This document shows positions 56,732 through 64,000 of a stretch of DNA of 64,000 bases, in pieces. Under the pieces are notes generated by a model. The model was given only the letters and a program-made list of their open reading frames with translations, made no database searches and was not told the DNA's origin. Position numbers and translations under genes: made by a program. Numbering within the stretch: the first letter of the stretch is position 1; each line of letters opens with the position of its first letter. The DNA is from Thalassobaculum litoreum DSM 18839 (lineage in GTDB: Bacteria > Pseudomonadota > Alphaproteobacteria > Thalassobaculales > Thalassobaculaceae), in contig NZ_FNBW01000004.1 of NCBI RefSeq assembly GCF_900102465.1, forward strand, positions 124,001 through 188,000, given 5' to 3'.

Positions 56732-57904
56732 TTAAACCACGGCCCCGTCCCGCGCCGTCACCCGGCCGCCCTTGACCACGAGTGCGCGCATCGGCCGGTC
56801 GACCACCGCCTCGGCCAGGGTCTCGGCCGCGACCGCCACGAAATCCGCCCGCGCGCCGATCTCCAGCCCGTAGGGTCCGTACCCGATCGCCTGGGCCGCC
56901 GCACCGGCGCACAGGTCGAAGGCGAGCGCGATGCCCTCGTCGGTGCGCAGGCCCGCCCGATAGGCCACCAGCATCGCCCGCTCCAGCATGTCGCCGTTGC
57001 CGAAGGGCGACCAGGCGTCGCGGACGTTGTCCGACCCGGCGAAGACCCGCACCCCCGCCTCGCGCAGCTTCACCACCGGGATCAGGTATCCGGTCCCGGG
57101 GGCGCTGGTCAGGATCGCCACGTCGGCATCGCGCAGGTCGGCGATGGTGAGGTCGAGCGTGCGGTCGTCCACGGTGGCCAGCGCGAAGGCATGGCTGACC
57201 GTGACCTTGCCCTGCATCCCCAGGGCCGCGGTCCGCTCGGCGACGGCGCGCAGCTCCAGCGCGCCGCGATGCCCCGGGTCGTGCAGGTGGATGTCCACCC
57301 CGACCCCGTGCTTCTCGGCGAGGCCGAAGATCACGTCCAGATGCCCCTCCATGTCGCCCTCGATCCCGACCGGATCGATGCCGCCGATCAGCTCCGCCCC
57401 CTCCGACAGGGCGGCGTCCAGCAGCTCGGCGACGCCGGGCGCGATCAGGACGCCGGACTGCGGGAAGGCGACGAGCTGCACGTCGACGATGCCGGCAAAG
57501 GCTTCGCGCGCCGCCAATACCTGGTGCAGGTGGTCCAGCTTGCTCTCGGGGTCGATATCCACGTGGCTTCGCAGGGCGACCGTGCCGTTCGCCGCCTCGC
57601 GGGCCAGGAAGTTCCTCGCCCGCTGCTCCACCGACAGGGCGAGGTCTGACCGCCCGTCCTTCTCCGCCGCGATCCGGTGGGGCACGGTCGGCCCGGCCCG
57701 GTGCGGTCGCCAGGGCAGGCCGAGGAAGGTCTTGTCCAGGTGGATATGCCCGTCGATCAGCCCCGGCAGCACCAGCTTGCCGCCCAGATCCTCGTCGTCG
57801 GTCCCGCCGTGCGCGTCGAAGGCGGCGAATAGGCCGTCGCGGATCGTGATGTCGACGGTCCCGCGATCGGGCAGGCGGGCGTTGCGGAAGCGGGTCTCGG
57901 TCAT
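56732..57904 (-). CDS. Cytosine-deaminase-like amidohydrolase
   Basis: The 390-residue TIM-barrel enzyme belongs to the metal-dependent amidohydrolases related to CodA. Metal ligands: His53, His55 (DGHIHLDKTF), His206 (VDIHLHDPG), His238 (VSHAFAL) and Asp292 (AGSDNVRDAW). At the position of the catalytic Glu217 of CodA, an Asp (Asp209) follows HLH. It likely hydrolyses a ring amide or amine such as a cytosine, creatinine or triazine-like compound. Its start overlaps the stop of an AraC regulator, and a divergent MFS transporter lies beyond, making a small regulated catabolic unit. Confidence 0.87.
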   Translation of the reverse strand: MTETRFRNARLPDRGTVDITIRDGLFAAFDAHGGTDDEDLGGKLVLPGLIDGHIHLDKTFLGLPWRPHRAGPTVPHRIAAEKDGRSDLALSVEQRARNFLAREAANGTVALRSHVDIDPESKLDHLHQVLAAREAFAGIVDVQLVAFPQSGVLIAPGVAELLDAALSEGAELIGGIDPVGIEGDMEGHLDVIFGLAEKHGVGVDIHLHDPGHRGALELRAVAERTAALGMQGKVTVSHAFALATVDDRTLDLTIADLRDADVAILTSAPGTGYLIPVVKLREAGVRVFAGSDNVRDAWSPFGNGDMLERAMLVAYRAGLRTDEGIALAFDLCAGAAAQAIGYGPYGLEIGARADFVAVAAETLAEAVVDRPMRALVVKGGRVTARDGAVV

Positions 57905-58740
57905 CCGGCGGATCCTTGGCGGTGGGGCGGGGTCTTCAGGTATCGCGTCGGCGGGGCGCCGAGGGTGCGGCGGAACATGGCGATGAAGGCGCTCGGGCTG
58001 GCATAGCCGAGGTCGAGGGCGACGGCCGTCACCGGCTCGCCGGCGGCTAGCCGCTCCAGGGCGGCGAGCAGGCGGCGGCGCTGGCGCCAGCGGCCGAAGG
58101 ACATCCCCGTCTCCCCCTGGAACAGCCGGGCCAGGGTGCGGGTGCTGGCCCCCGCCCGTTTGCCCCAGTCGGCCAGGTCGCGCCCGTCCGCCGGATCGGC
58201 GATCAGCGCGTCGGCCACGGCCAGCGCCCGGCGGTCGCGCGGCAGCGGCAAGTCGAGCGGGGCCGAGGGCAGGTCCGCCAGCTCGTCGGCCAGCACCGCC
58301 ACCAGCCGGGCCTCGGCGCCGGTCTCCGGATAGTCCCGGGGCAGCGCCACCACCCGGGAGATCAGCGCCCGCACCAATGTCGGGACCGACACCACCCGGC
58401 AGCGCGGCCCGATCGGCACGCCGGCGTCGCGGCGCAGGTAGAGCGTGCGCATGGCCACGGCAGAGGCGGCGCGGACTTCGTGCACCACCCCGGCGGGCAC
58501 CCAGACCGCGTAGCCCGGCGGCACGATCCAGGCGCCGTCGTCGGTGCGCACCGTCATCACCCCGCGCTCGCCATGGACCAGCTGGTCGCGATCGTGCTGG
58601 TGCCAGCCGGTGGAATGGCCGGGCACGTAGTCGACCGCATAGCCGACGATCGCCTTCGGCCAGTGCTGGCGGTCGCGGACGTCCGGGCTGCCGCCGCCGG
58701 GGCTGACCCGGTTCCGGTTGTCTTGTCCTGTTTGCAACAT
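57901..58740 (-). CDS. AraC-family transcriptional regulator with cupin sensor
   Basis: The 279-residue protein has an N-terminal cupin domain (HSTGWHQHDRDQLVHGERGVM, WIVPPGYAVWVPAGVVHEV) and a C-terminal AraC DNA-binding domain (SLAWGKRAGASTRTLARLFQGETGMSFGRWRQRRRL then YASPSAFIAMFRRTLGAPP, each split over two helix-turn-helix units). The wording here separates the blocks: DWGKRAGASTRTLARLF and GYASPSAFIAMFRRTLG. It probably senses the amidohydrolase substrate and controls the enzyme (overlapping gene) and the MFS gene 75 bp away on the other strand. Confidence 0.9.
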   Translation of the reverse strand: MLQTGQDNRNRVSPGGGSPDVRDRQHWPKAIVGYAVDYVPGHSTGWHQHDRDQLVHGERGVMTVRTDDGAWIVPPGYAVWVPAGVVHEVRAASAVAMRTLYLRRDAGVPIGPRCRVVSVPTLVRALISRVVALPRDYPETGAEARLVAVLADELADLPSAPLDLPLPRDRRALAVADALIADPADGRDLADWGKRAGASTRTLARLFQGETGMSFGRWRQRRRLLAALERLAAGEPVTAVALDLGYASPSAFIAMFRRTLGAPPTRYLKTPPHRQGSAG

Positions 58741-58815
58741 CGATTGACAGTCTGTCGAAGGACGGCAAGGCGGACAAGATGGAGGATGGGGCGTCATCGC
58801 TCGCGGGAGGATTGC

Positions 58816-60024
58816 ATGCGTCTCGACACCCGGTTCCTGTTTCTCAACATCGGCCACGCGGTCGACCATCTGATGATGCTGCTGTTCCCCGCCGTGGCGG
58901 TGATCATGGCGGCGGAGATGGGGGCGAGCTACGCCGAGATCCTGGTGCTCTCCACCGGCGGCTTCATCGCGTTCGGGGCGTTCTCTCTGCCGGCGGGTTG
59001 GCTGGCGGATCGCTGGAGCCGGGAGACCATGCTGGCGGTGTTCTTCGTCGGCATCGGCGCCACCACGGCGTTGACCGGCCTGGCCCAGGAGCGCTGGCAG
59101 ATCGCGGTCTGCCTGTTCCTGATCGGCATGTTCGCGGCGATCTATCATCCGGTCGGCATCGCCATGGTCAGCCAGGGTGCCGCGGCGGCAGGCGGCAAGG
59201 TCGGAAAGCGGCTCGGGGTGAACGGGGTCTGGGGCAACATGGGTGTGGCCGCCTCGGCCCTGGTCGCCGGGGCGCTCGCCGATCTGGCGGGCTGGCGCTT
59301 CGCCTTCGTCGTGCCGGGCTGCCTCGCGGTGGCGATCGGCGTGCTGTGGATGCTGCATTGCCGCTCGGCGGCGGGGCAGGCGGCGACCCATGCGGGCACC
59401 GTGGCGCGCAAGACGGGGGCGCAGCCCGCCGCCGACTGGAAGACGGTGCTGGCGGTGGTCTTCGTCGCCACGGCGTTCGGCGGCTTCATCTTCAACGCGA
59501 CCACGATCTCGCTGCCCAAGGTGTTCGACGACAAGCAGGTGGCGTCGCTGGCGGTGAGCGGGACGGAGGCCGGCTCGCTGATCGCCCTGGTCTACGCGGT
59601 CGCGGCCTTCACCCAGATCGCGGTCGGCCATCTGATCGACCGGTATTCGACCAAGCTGGTGTTCCTGCTGCTCGCGCTCGGCGACGTGGCGGTGTTCCTG
59701 GTCGCGGCCCAGGCGACCGGCTCGGTGATGCTGGCGGTGTCGCTGGCGATGATGATGCTGGTCTTCGGTCAGATCCCGATCACCGACACCCTGATCGCCC
59801 GCAACACGCCTGAGCACTGGCGCGGGCGGGTCTATGCGATCAAGTACGTGCTGTCCTTTGCCATCGCGGCGACGGCGGTGCCGGCGATCTCGGGGCTGCA
59901 CGCCTTCGGGGCTGGGTTCTCGACGCTGTTTCTCATCTGCGCCGGGTGCGCGGCGGTGATCACGGTGGCGGTGATCTTCCTGCCCCGCACCCGCCCGCTC
60001 GCGGCGCCGCAGCCGGGGGAGTGA
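58816..60024 (+). CDS. MFS transporter
   Basis: The 402-residue protein has twelve predicted helices. The loop 2-3 motif PAGWLADRWSRETM is the MFS signature, with a second copy VGHLIDRYSTKL between helices 8 and 9. The C-terminal tail is basic and short (LPRTRPLAAPQPGE). GGGAGGA precedes the ATG. It is divergent from the AraC gene, so it is likely the uptake or export system of the amidohydrolase substrate. The gene ends before two adjoining repeat elements. Confidence 0.9.
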   Translation: MRLDTRFLFLNIGHAVDHLMMLLFPAVAVIMAAEMGASYAEILVLSTGGFIAFGAFSLPAGWLADRWSRETMLAVFFVGIGATTALTGLAQERWQIAVCLFLIGMFAAIYHPVGIAMVSQGAAAAGGKVGKRLGVNGVWGNMGVAASALVAGALADLAGWRFAFVVPGCLAVAIGVLWMLHCRSAAGQAATHAGTVARKTGAQPAADWKTVLAVVFVATAFGGFIFNATTISLPKVFDDKQVASLAVSGTEAGSLIALVYAVAAFTQIAVGHLIDRYSTKLVFLLLALGDVAVFLVAAQATGSVMLAVSLAMMMLVFGQIPITDTLIARNTPEHWRGRVYAIKYVLSFAIAATAVPAISGLHAFGAGFSTLFLICAGCAAVITVAVIFLPRTRPLAAPQPGE

Positions 60025-60046
60025 GGGGAAGCACCAACCCGTTTGC

Positions 60047-60161
60047 CGTCTTCCCGGACCTGCGTCGGGACCGAGGGCGACGCTTGCTGGAGCGTTTCAG
60101 GGAAGACCTCGAACGCTCCAGCCGCTCCTGTCCTGGATCCCGGCTCAAGGCCGGGAAGACG
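60047..60161. repeat. 115-bp palindromic element with CGTCTTCCCGG termini, copy 5
   Basis: Perfect 11-bp terminal inverted repeat CGTCTTCCCGG (60047-60057) / CCGGGAAGACG (60151-60161). It has the same length and internal blocks (GGGCGACGCTTGCTGGAGCG; CGCTCCAGCC; CTGGATCCCGGC) as the element at 28227-28341. It lies in the convergent gap between the MFS and FAD-oxidase genes. Confidence 0.92.
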
Positions 60162-60182
60162 ATGGGGGTAGTTTGGTCCCCC

Positions 60183-60308
60183 TAGAGCCAAATCTGACCA
60201 TATTGAATCATTTCATGATTCAATATGGTCAGTGAATTTGCCTCTAAAACAATAAGATAGAGCAAGCTCACACGAGCAGATGTTTCCATCTGATCGTGAT
60301 TTGTTCTA
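60183..60308. repeat. Two-hairpin TAGAG/CTCTA intergenic repeat, copy 4
   Basis: Module A (60183-60246) folds on CTGACCATATTGAATC / GATTCAATATGGTCAG; module B (60258-60308) folds on CAGATGTTTCCATCTG and ends TTCTA. Compared with copy 2, a C-G pair in module A has become T-A, keeping the stem. The last TCTA supplies the stop codon (TAG on the minus strand) of the FAD-oxidase gene. Confidence 0.93.
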
Positions 60309-61751
60309 GAAGATCTTCCCCGGGTTCATGACGCCGTCGGGGTCGATGGCGGCCTTGATGGCCTGCATCAGGGCGACCCGGCTCGGCGGGGTGTAGCGGC
60401 GGAAGTCCTCGCGCTTGAGGCCGCCGATGCCGTGCTCGGCGGAGAAACTGCCGCCGAACTCGGCGCAGAGCGCGCTGATCCGGTCCGACATATCGCCCTT
60501 GCGCTGGCCCCAGGCCGCGTCGCTCATGCTCTCCGGCTTGCGGATGCCGTAGTGGATGTTGCCGTCGCCCATATGGCCGAAGGTGTTGAGTTGCACGCCC
60601 TCCAGCTCGCGCTCGCACATCTCCCTGGCCTGGGCCAGGAATTCCGCCACCCGGCTCACCGGGACCGACACGTCGCAGGAGATCGACCCGCCCTCGCGCC
60701 GGCCGGCCTCGGCCTGTTCCTCGCGGATGCGCCAGATCTGGGCGCGCTGGGTCTCGCTCTCGGCGATCACGCCGTCGGTGACCAGGCCGTTCTCCATCGC
60801 CTCGCCGAAGATTGCCTCCAGCTTGCCGCGCAGGTCGTCGATCTCCGACGACGTCGCCATCTCGATCAGCACGTACCAGGGTGAGGGCGTGTCGATGGGA
60901 TCGACGATGCCCTCGATGTGCTTCATCGCCAGATCGATGCAGCGCCGGGGCATCAGCTCGAAGGCGATGACGGTGTCGCCGGACAGCTCGCGGGCGCGCG
61001 ACAGCAGGGTCTGGGCGGCTTCCGGAGTGGGCACCGACAGCATCGCCGTCTCGCGCAGCTTCGGGGCCGGCATCAGCCGCATGGCGGCGGCGGTGATGAT
61101 GCCGAGCGTGCCCTCGGCGCCGATGAACAGCTGCTTGAGGTCGTAGCCGGTGTTGTTCTTGCGCAGGGTGTTCAGCCCTTCGAATACGGTGCCGTCGGGC
61201 AGCACCACTTCCAGCCCCAGCACCTGCTCGCGGGCATTGCCGAACTTGATCGTGTTGTTGCCGCCGGCATTGGTCGAGAGCGTCCCGCCGACGGTGGACG
61301 AACCTTCGGAGGCGAGCGACAGCGGATACAGGCGCCCGACCTCGGCGGCGGCCTGCTGCAGGGTCTGGATCACGCAGCCGGCCTCGGCCACCAACGCGAA
61401 ATTGTCGGCGTCCAGCGCCCGGATCTTCATCATGCGGTCGAGGGAGACCACGATCGACGGCTGCGGTTCGGTCGGGATCGAGCCCAGGACCAGGCCGGTA
61501 TTGCCGCCCTGGGCCGTCACGGCGATGCCGGCGCCGTGGCAGAGGCGGACGACCCGGGAGACCTGCTCGGTGCTGTCCGGGCGGGCGACCAGCAGGGCCT
61601 CGCCGACCGTGCCGCCGCGCCAGTCGGTGCGGTATTTCAGAGTGTCGGTGGGCTCCTCGAGCCACCCCTTGTCGCCGAGAACCTGCTTGATCTGGCTGAT
61701 CGCCTCGGCAATGGCCTTGGCCGGAACGGACGACGGCGCGTCGACGTTCAT
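60306..61751 (-). CDS. FAD-binding oxidoreductase (VAO family; D-2-hydroxyglutarate/glycolate-type)
   Basis: The 481-residue flavoprotein has a VAO-type FAD domain (AVTAQGGNTGLVLGS, ASEGSSTVGGTLSTNAGG, LRKNNTGYDLKQLFIGAEGTLGIIT) and a C-terminal FAD-oxidase domain with NTFGHMGDGNIHYGI and FSAEHGIGGLKRE, the metal-binding histidines of D-2-hydroxy-acid dehydrogenases. It oxidises a D-2-hydroxy acid and passes electrons to an acceptor. GGAGG precedes the ATG at 61751. Its stop codon is formed by the end of repeat copy 4. It is upstream of secA on the same strand direction but separated by 173 bp. Confidence 0.92.
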   Translation of the reverse strand: MNVDAPSSVPAKAIAEAISQIKQVLGDKGWLEEPTDTLKYRTDWRGGTVGEALLVARPDSTEQVSRVVRLCHGAGIAVTAQGGNTGLVLGSIPTEPQPSIVVSLDRMMKIRALDADNFALVAEAGCVIQTLQQAAAEVGRLYPLSLASEGSSTVGGTLSTNAGGNNTIKFGNAREQVLGLEVVLPDGTVFEGLNTLRKNNTGYDLKQLFIGAEGTLGIITAAAMRLMPAPKLRETAMLSVPTPEAAQTLLSRARELSGDTVIAFELMPRRCIDLAMKHIEGIVDPIDTPSPWYVLIEMATSSEIDDLRGKLEAIFGEAMENGLVTDGVIAESETQRAQIWRIREEQAEAGRREGGSISCDVSVPVSRVAEFLAQAREMCERELEGVQLNTFGHMGDGNIHYGIRKPESMSDAAWGQRKGDMSDRISALCAEFGGSFSAEHGIGGLKREDFRRYTPPSRVALMQAIKAAIDPDGVMNPGKIF

Positions 61752-61924
61752 CTGCTTCCTCCGGGTATGATCTTGTTTGTTTCGGCGATCATGCGGCGGC
61801 CGGAGCGCGGGAACAAGCCCGCGTCCGCTACCCGGCCACGCGGGGAGCGGTGGTGGCACGGGAAGCGGGCGCAGGCTCCGCCGGTAGGAGTCGGTCGGCG
61901 GGAAACGGGGGGCTCAGCGGCCGG

Positions 61925-64000
61925 TCAGTTCAGGGCGCCGTGGCAGTGCTTGTACTTCTTGCCGGAGCCGCAGGGGCAGGGCGCGTTGCGCTGGACCTTG
62001 CCCCAGGTGGAGGGATCCTTCGGATCGGCGCTGACCCGGGAGGAGGCGGAACGCTGGGGCGGGGGCACACCGTCGGTGCCGGTGGCCCGCAGCTCCTGAT
62101 CGTCCTCCACGGTGCCGATCACGTCGCTGGCCAGGGCCGGATCGGCCCGGGTCTCGTGCATCTCGTGGGCCAGCCGCTCGGCGGCCATCCGCGCCTCGAT
62201 CTCCTCCGGAGACTGGGTGCGGATCTCCAGATGCGACAGCATGGACGTCACCTGGCCGCGCAGATCGGCCAGCATCGCCTCGAACAGGGAGAAGGCCTCG
62301 CGCTTGTACTCGTTCAGCGGGTCCTTCTGGGCATAGGCGCGCAGGTTGATGCCCTGGCGCAGGTGGTCGAGCGAGAGCAGGTGGTCCTTCCACTGCTGGT
62401 CCAGCAGTTGGAGCAGGAGCTGCTTCTCGGCCATGCGCATCAGGTCGCGGCCGAAATTGACGGTCTTCTCCGCCATGCGCCGGTTGGAGGTGTCGCGGAT
62501 GCGCTCCAGGATCTCGCGCTCGGCGATGCCCTCTTCCTTGCCCCAGTCCTGCACCGGCAGGTTGAGGCCGAGCAGGCGCAGCACCTCGGCATGCAGCCCG
62601 TCCAGGTCCCACTGTTCGGAGTAGGTGCCTTCCGGGATCGCCCGGGCGACGATGTCCTCGATCACCTCGTGGCGCATGTCGGTGACCATCTCGTGGACGT
62701 CCGGCTGGCGCATGATCTCGCGGCGCTGCTCGTAGACGACCTTGCGCTGGTCGTTCATGACGTCGTCGAACTTCAGGAGCTGCTTGCGGATCTCGAAGTT
62801 GCGCGCCTCGACCTTCTGCTGCGCCTTCTCCAGCGCCTTGTTGATCCAGGGATGTACGATCGCCTCGCCGTCCTGCAGGCCCAGCTTCTTCAGCATGCCG
62901 TCCATGCGGTCGGACCCGAAGATGCGCATCAGATCGTCTTCCAGGGACAGGAAGAACTTCGAGCGGCCCGGATCGCCCTGACGGCCGGAACGGCCGCGCA
63001 GCTGGTTGTCGATGCGCCGGCTCTCGTGACGCTCGGTGGCGATCACGCACAGGCCGCCCTCTTCCAGCGCCTTCTTCTTGCCGGACTCGACGTCGGCGGT
63101 GATCTCGGCGGTGATCTGCGCGCGCTTGGCCTCGTCCTCGACGCCGTCGAGCGCCTGGGAGAGGCGCATCTCGATATTGCCGCCGAGCTGGATGTCGGTC
63201 CCGCGACCCGCCATGTTGGTGGCGATGGTCACCGAGCCGGGCCGGCCGGCCTGGGCGATGATGCGGGCCTCCTGCTCGTGGAAGCGGGCGTTCAGGACCT
63301 CGTGCGGGATCTTTCGCTGCTTGAGGACCTCGGCGACGGCCTCCGACTTCTCGATCGAAACCGTGCCGACCAGGACCGGCTGCCCGCGCAGGCGGCATTC
63401 CTCGATCATCTCGACGACCGCGTCGTACTTCTCCCGCGCGGAGCGGTAGACCTCGTCGTCCTCGTCCAGGCGGGCGACCGGGACGTTGGTCGGGATCTCG
63501 ACGACTTCCAGCTCGTAGATTTCCTGGAACTCGGCCGCCTCGGTCAGCGCCGTGCCGGTCATGCCGGCGAGCTTCGGATAAAGGCGGAAATAGTTCTGGA
63601 AGGTGATCGAGGCCAGCGTCTGGTTCTCGTTCTGGACGGTGACCCGCTCCTTGGCCTCCAGCGCCTGGTGCAGGCCGTCGGAATAGCGCCGGCCCTCCAT
63701 CGCGCGGCCGGTGAACTCGTCGATGATGACGACCTTGTCGTCTTTCAGCATGTAGTCGGTGTCGCGCGAGAACAGCTTGTGGGCGCGCAGGGCCTGGTTG
63801 GCATGGTGCACCAGGCTGACATTGTTCACGTCGTAGAGCGCGCCGGTCTGCAGGATGCCGGCCTCGGTCAGCAGACGCTCGATCTCTTCGGTGCCCTCGT
63901 CGGTGAGGGCGACGGTGCGCTGCTTCTCGTCCTTCTCGTAATGCTCTTCCTTCAGGCTCGGGATCAGCGCGTCGATCTTGCGGTACAGATCGGAGCTGTC
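61925..64000 (-). CDS. secA: Preprotein translocase ATPase SecA, C-terminal part
   Basis: SecA drives protein export through SecYEG. The frame is open to the right edge and about 691 residues of the C-terminal part are present; the N-terminal nucleotide-binding domain 1 lies outside. Visible are the second nucleotide-binding domain ([54 protein letters not shown]), the helical scaffold and wing domains, and the C-terminal zinc site [14 protein letters not shown] that binds SecB or the membrane. Reading from an internal Met at about 63829 would miss the real start. The gene stands alone on the minus strand after a 173-bp gap. Confidence 0.97.
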   Translation of the reverse strand, partial: DSSDLYRKIDALIPSLKEEHYEKDEKQRTVALTDEGTEEIERLLTEAGILQTGALYDVNNVSLVHHANQALRAHKLFSRDTDYMLKDDKVVIIDEFTGRAMEGRRYSDGLHQALEAKERVTVQNENQTLASITFQNYFRLYPKLAGMTGTALTEAAEFQEIYELEVVEIPTNVPVARLDEDDEVYRSAREKYDAVVEMIEECRLRGQPVLVGTVSIEKSEAVAEVLKQRKIPHEVLNARFHEQEARIIAQAGRPGSVTIATNMAGRGTDIQLGGNIEMRLSQALDGVEDEAKRAQITAEITADVESGKKKALEEGGLCVIATERHESRRIDNQLRGRSGRQGDPGRSKFFLSLEDDLMRIFGSDRMDGMLKKLGLQDGEAIVHPWINKALEKAQQKVEARNFEIRKQLLKFDDVMNDQRKVVYEQRREIMRQPDVHEMVTDMRHEVIEDIVARAIPEGTYSEQWDLDGLHAEVLRLLGLNLPVQDWGKEEGIAEREILERIRDTSNRRMAEKTVNFGRDLMRMAEKQLLLQLLDQQWKDHLLSLDHLRQGINLRAYAQKDPLNEYKREAFSLFEAMLADLRGQVTSMLSHLEIRTQSPEEIEARMAAERLAHEMHETRADPALASDVIGTVEDDQELRATGTDGVPPPQRSASSRVSADPKDPSTWGKVQRNAPCPCGSGKKYKHCHGALN

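Overview
The window is high-G+C DNA from an alphaproteobacterium, most likely a marine Rhodospirillales-type organism (Thalassobaculum/Nisaea-like; this placement is an inference from gene content and style, not a search). Pointers are the ccmABCDEF order, PAS_5 and DUF1737 proteins, a rich set of CoA-ester and small-acid catabolic genes, and 7-1-7 Fur-type boxes of the form TGCRAATNNNTYGCA. I see no phage, plasmid, transposase, CRISPR, tRNA or rRNA.

Layout. 1-3180 (minus): cytochrome c maturation genes ccmA-B-C-D-E-F, with ccmF running off the left edge. 3484-6333 (plus): a family III CoA-transferase, a crotonase-fold protein lacking both catalytic glutamates, and a Tag-like DNA glycosylase. 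6453-9347 (minus): two tandem paralogous exported proteins with a DUF2061-like membrane tail, and a small Ala/Gly-rich exported protein; function unknown. 9515-16832: a compact glycan or protein-glycosylation cluster with a TPR/SPINDLY-type GT41 transferase, two DegT-fold proteins, a FemAB/GNAT_6 protein, a GNAT, a methyltransferase and a PhyH dioxygenase. 17012-18554: a PAS_5 protein and an unknown protein. 18722-22508: PuuE-type allantoinase, a GNAT, then a carnitine-catabolism pair (BKACE and L-carnitine dehydrogenase).

22822-34001: a small conserved protein, SelO, a class II aldolase, the DUF1326/DUF2182 pair, a DapA-fold lyase, a flavin monooxygenase with a PhyH dioxygenase, a rhodanese-DUF1737-MetZ methionine operon and an HpcH/HpaI aldolase. 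34050-40632: a porin facing an imelysin / di-heme oxidoreductase / imelysin / DUF1513 operon across a 463-bp control region with three Fur-type boxes and one Zur-like palindrome; this looks like an iron-responsive surface system. 40646-54876: acyl-CoA synthetase, PepF, an EamA exporter, an erythronate pathway (otnK, otnI, denD), a VOC protein, a CGNR regulator facing azlCD, an AIM24-like protein, a PPP-type phosphatase, fabI and a CoA-transferase. 55126-64000: a PanE-like reductase, a NIPSNAP protein, an amidohydrolase with AraC regulator and MFS transporter, a D-2-hydroxyglutarate/glycolate-type FAD dehydrogenase, and the C-terminal two thirds of secA.

The most striking non-coding content is two families of dispersed intergenic palindromic repeats. 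One is 109-116 bp with 11-bp terminal inverted repeats CGTCWTCCCGG (five copies, four of them between convergent genes). The other is a two-hairpin TAGAG...CTCTA element (four copies) whose two halves are shuffled between copies and show a compensating base-pair change.
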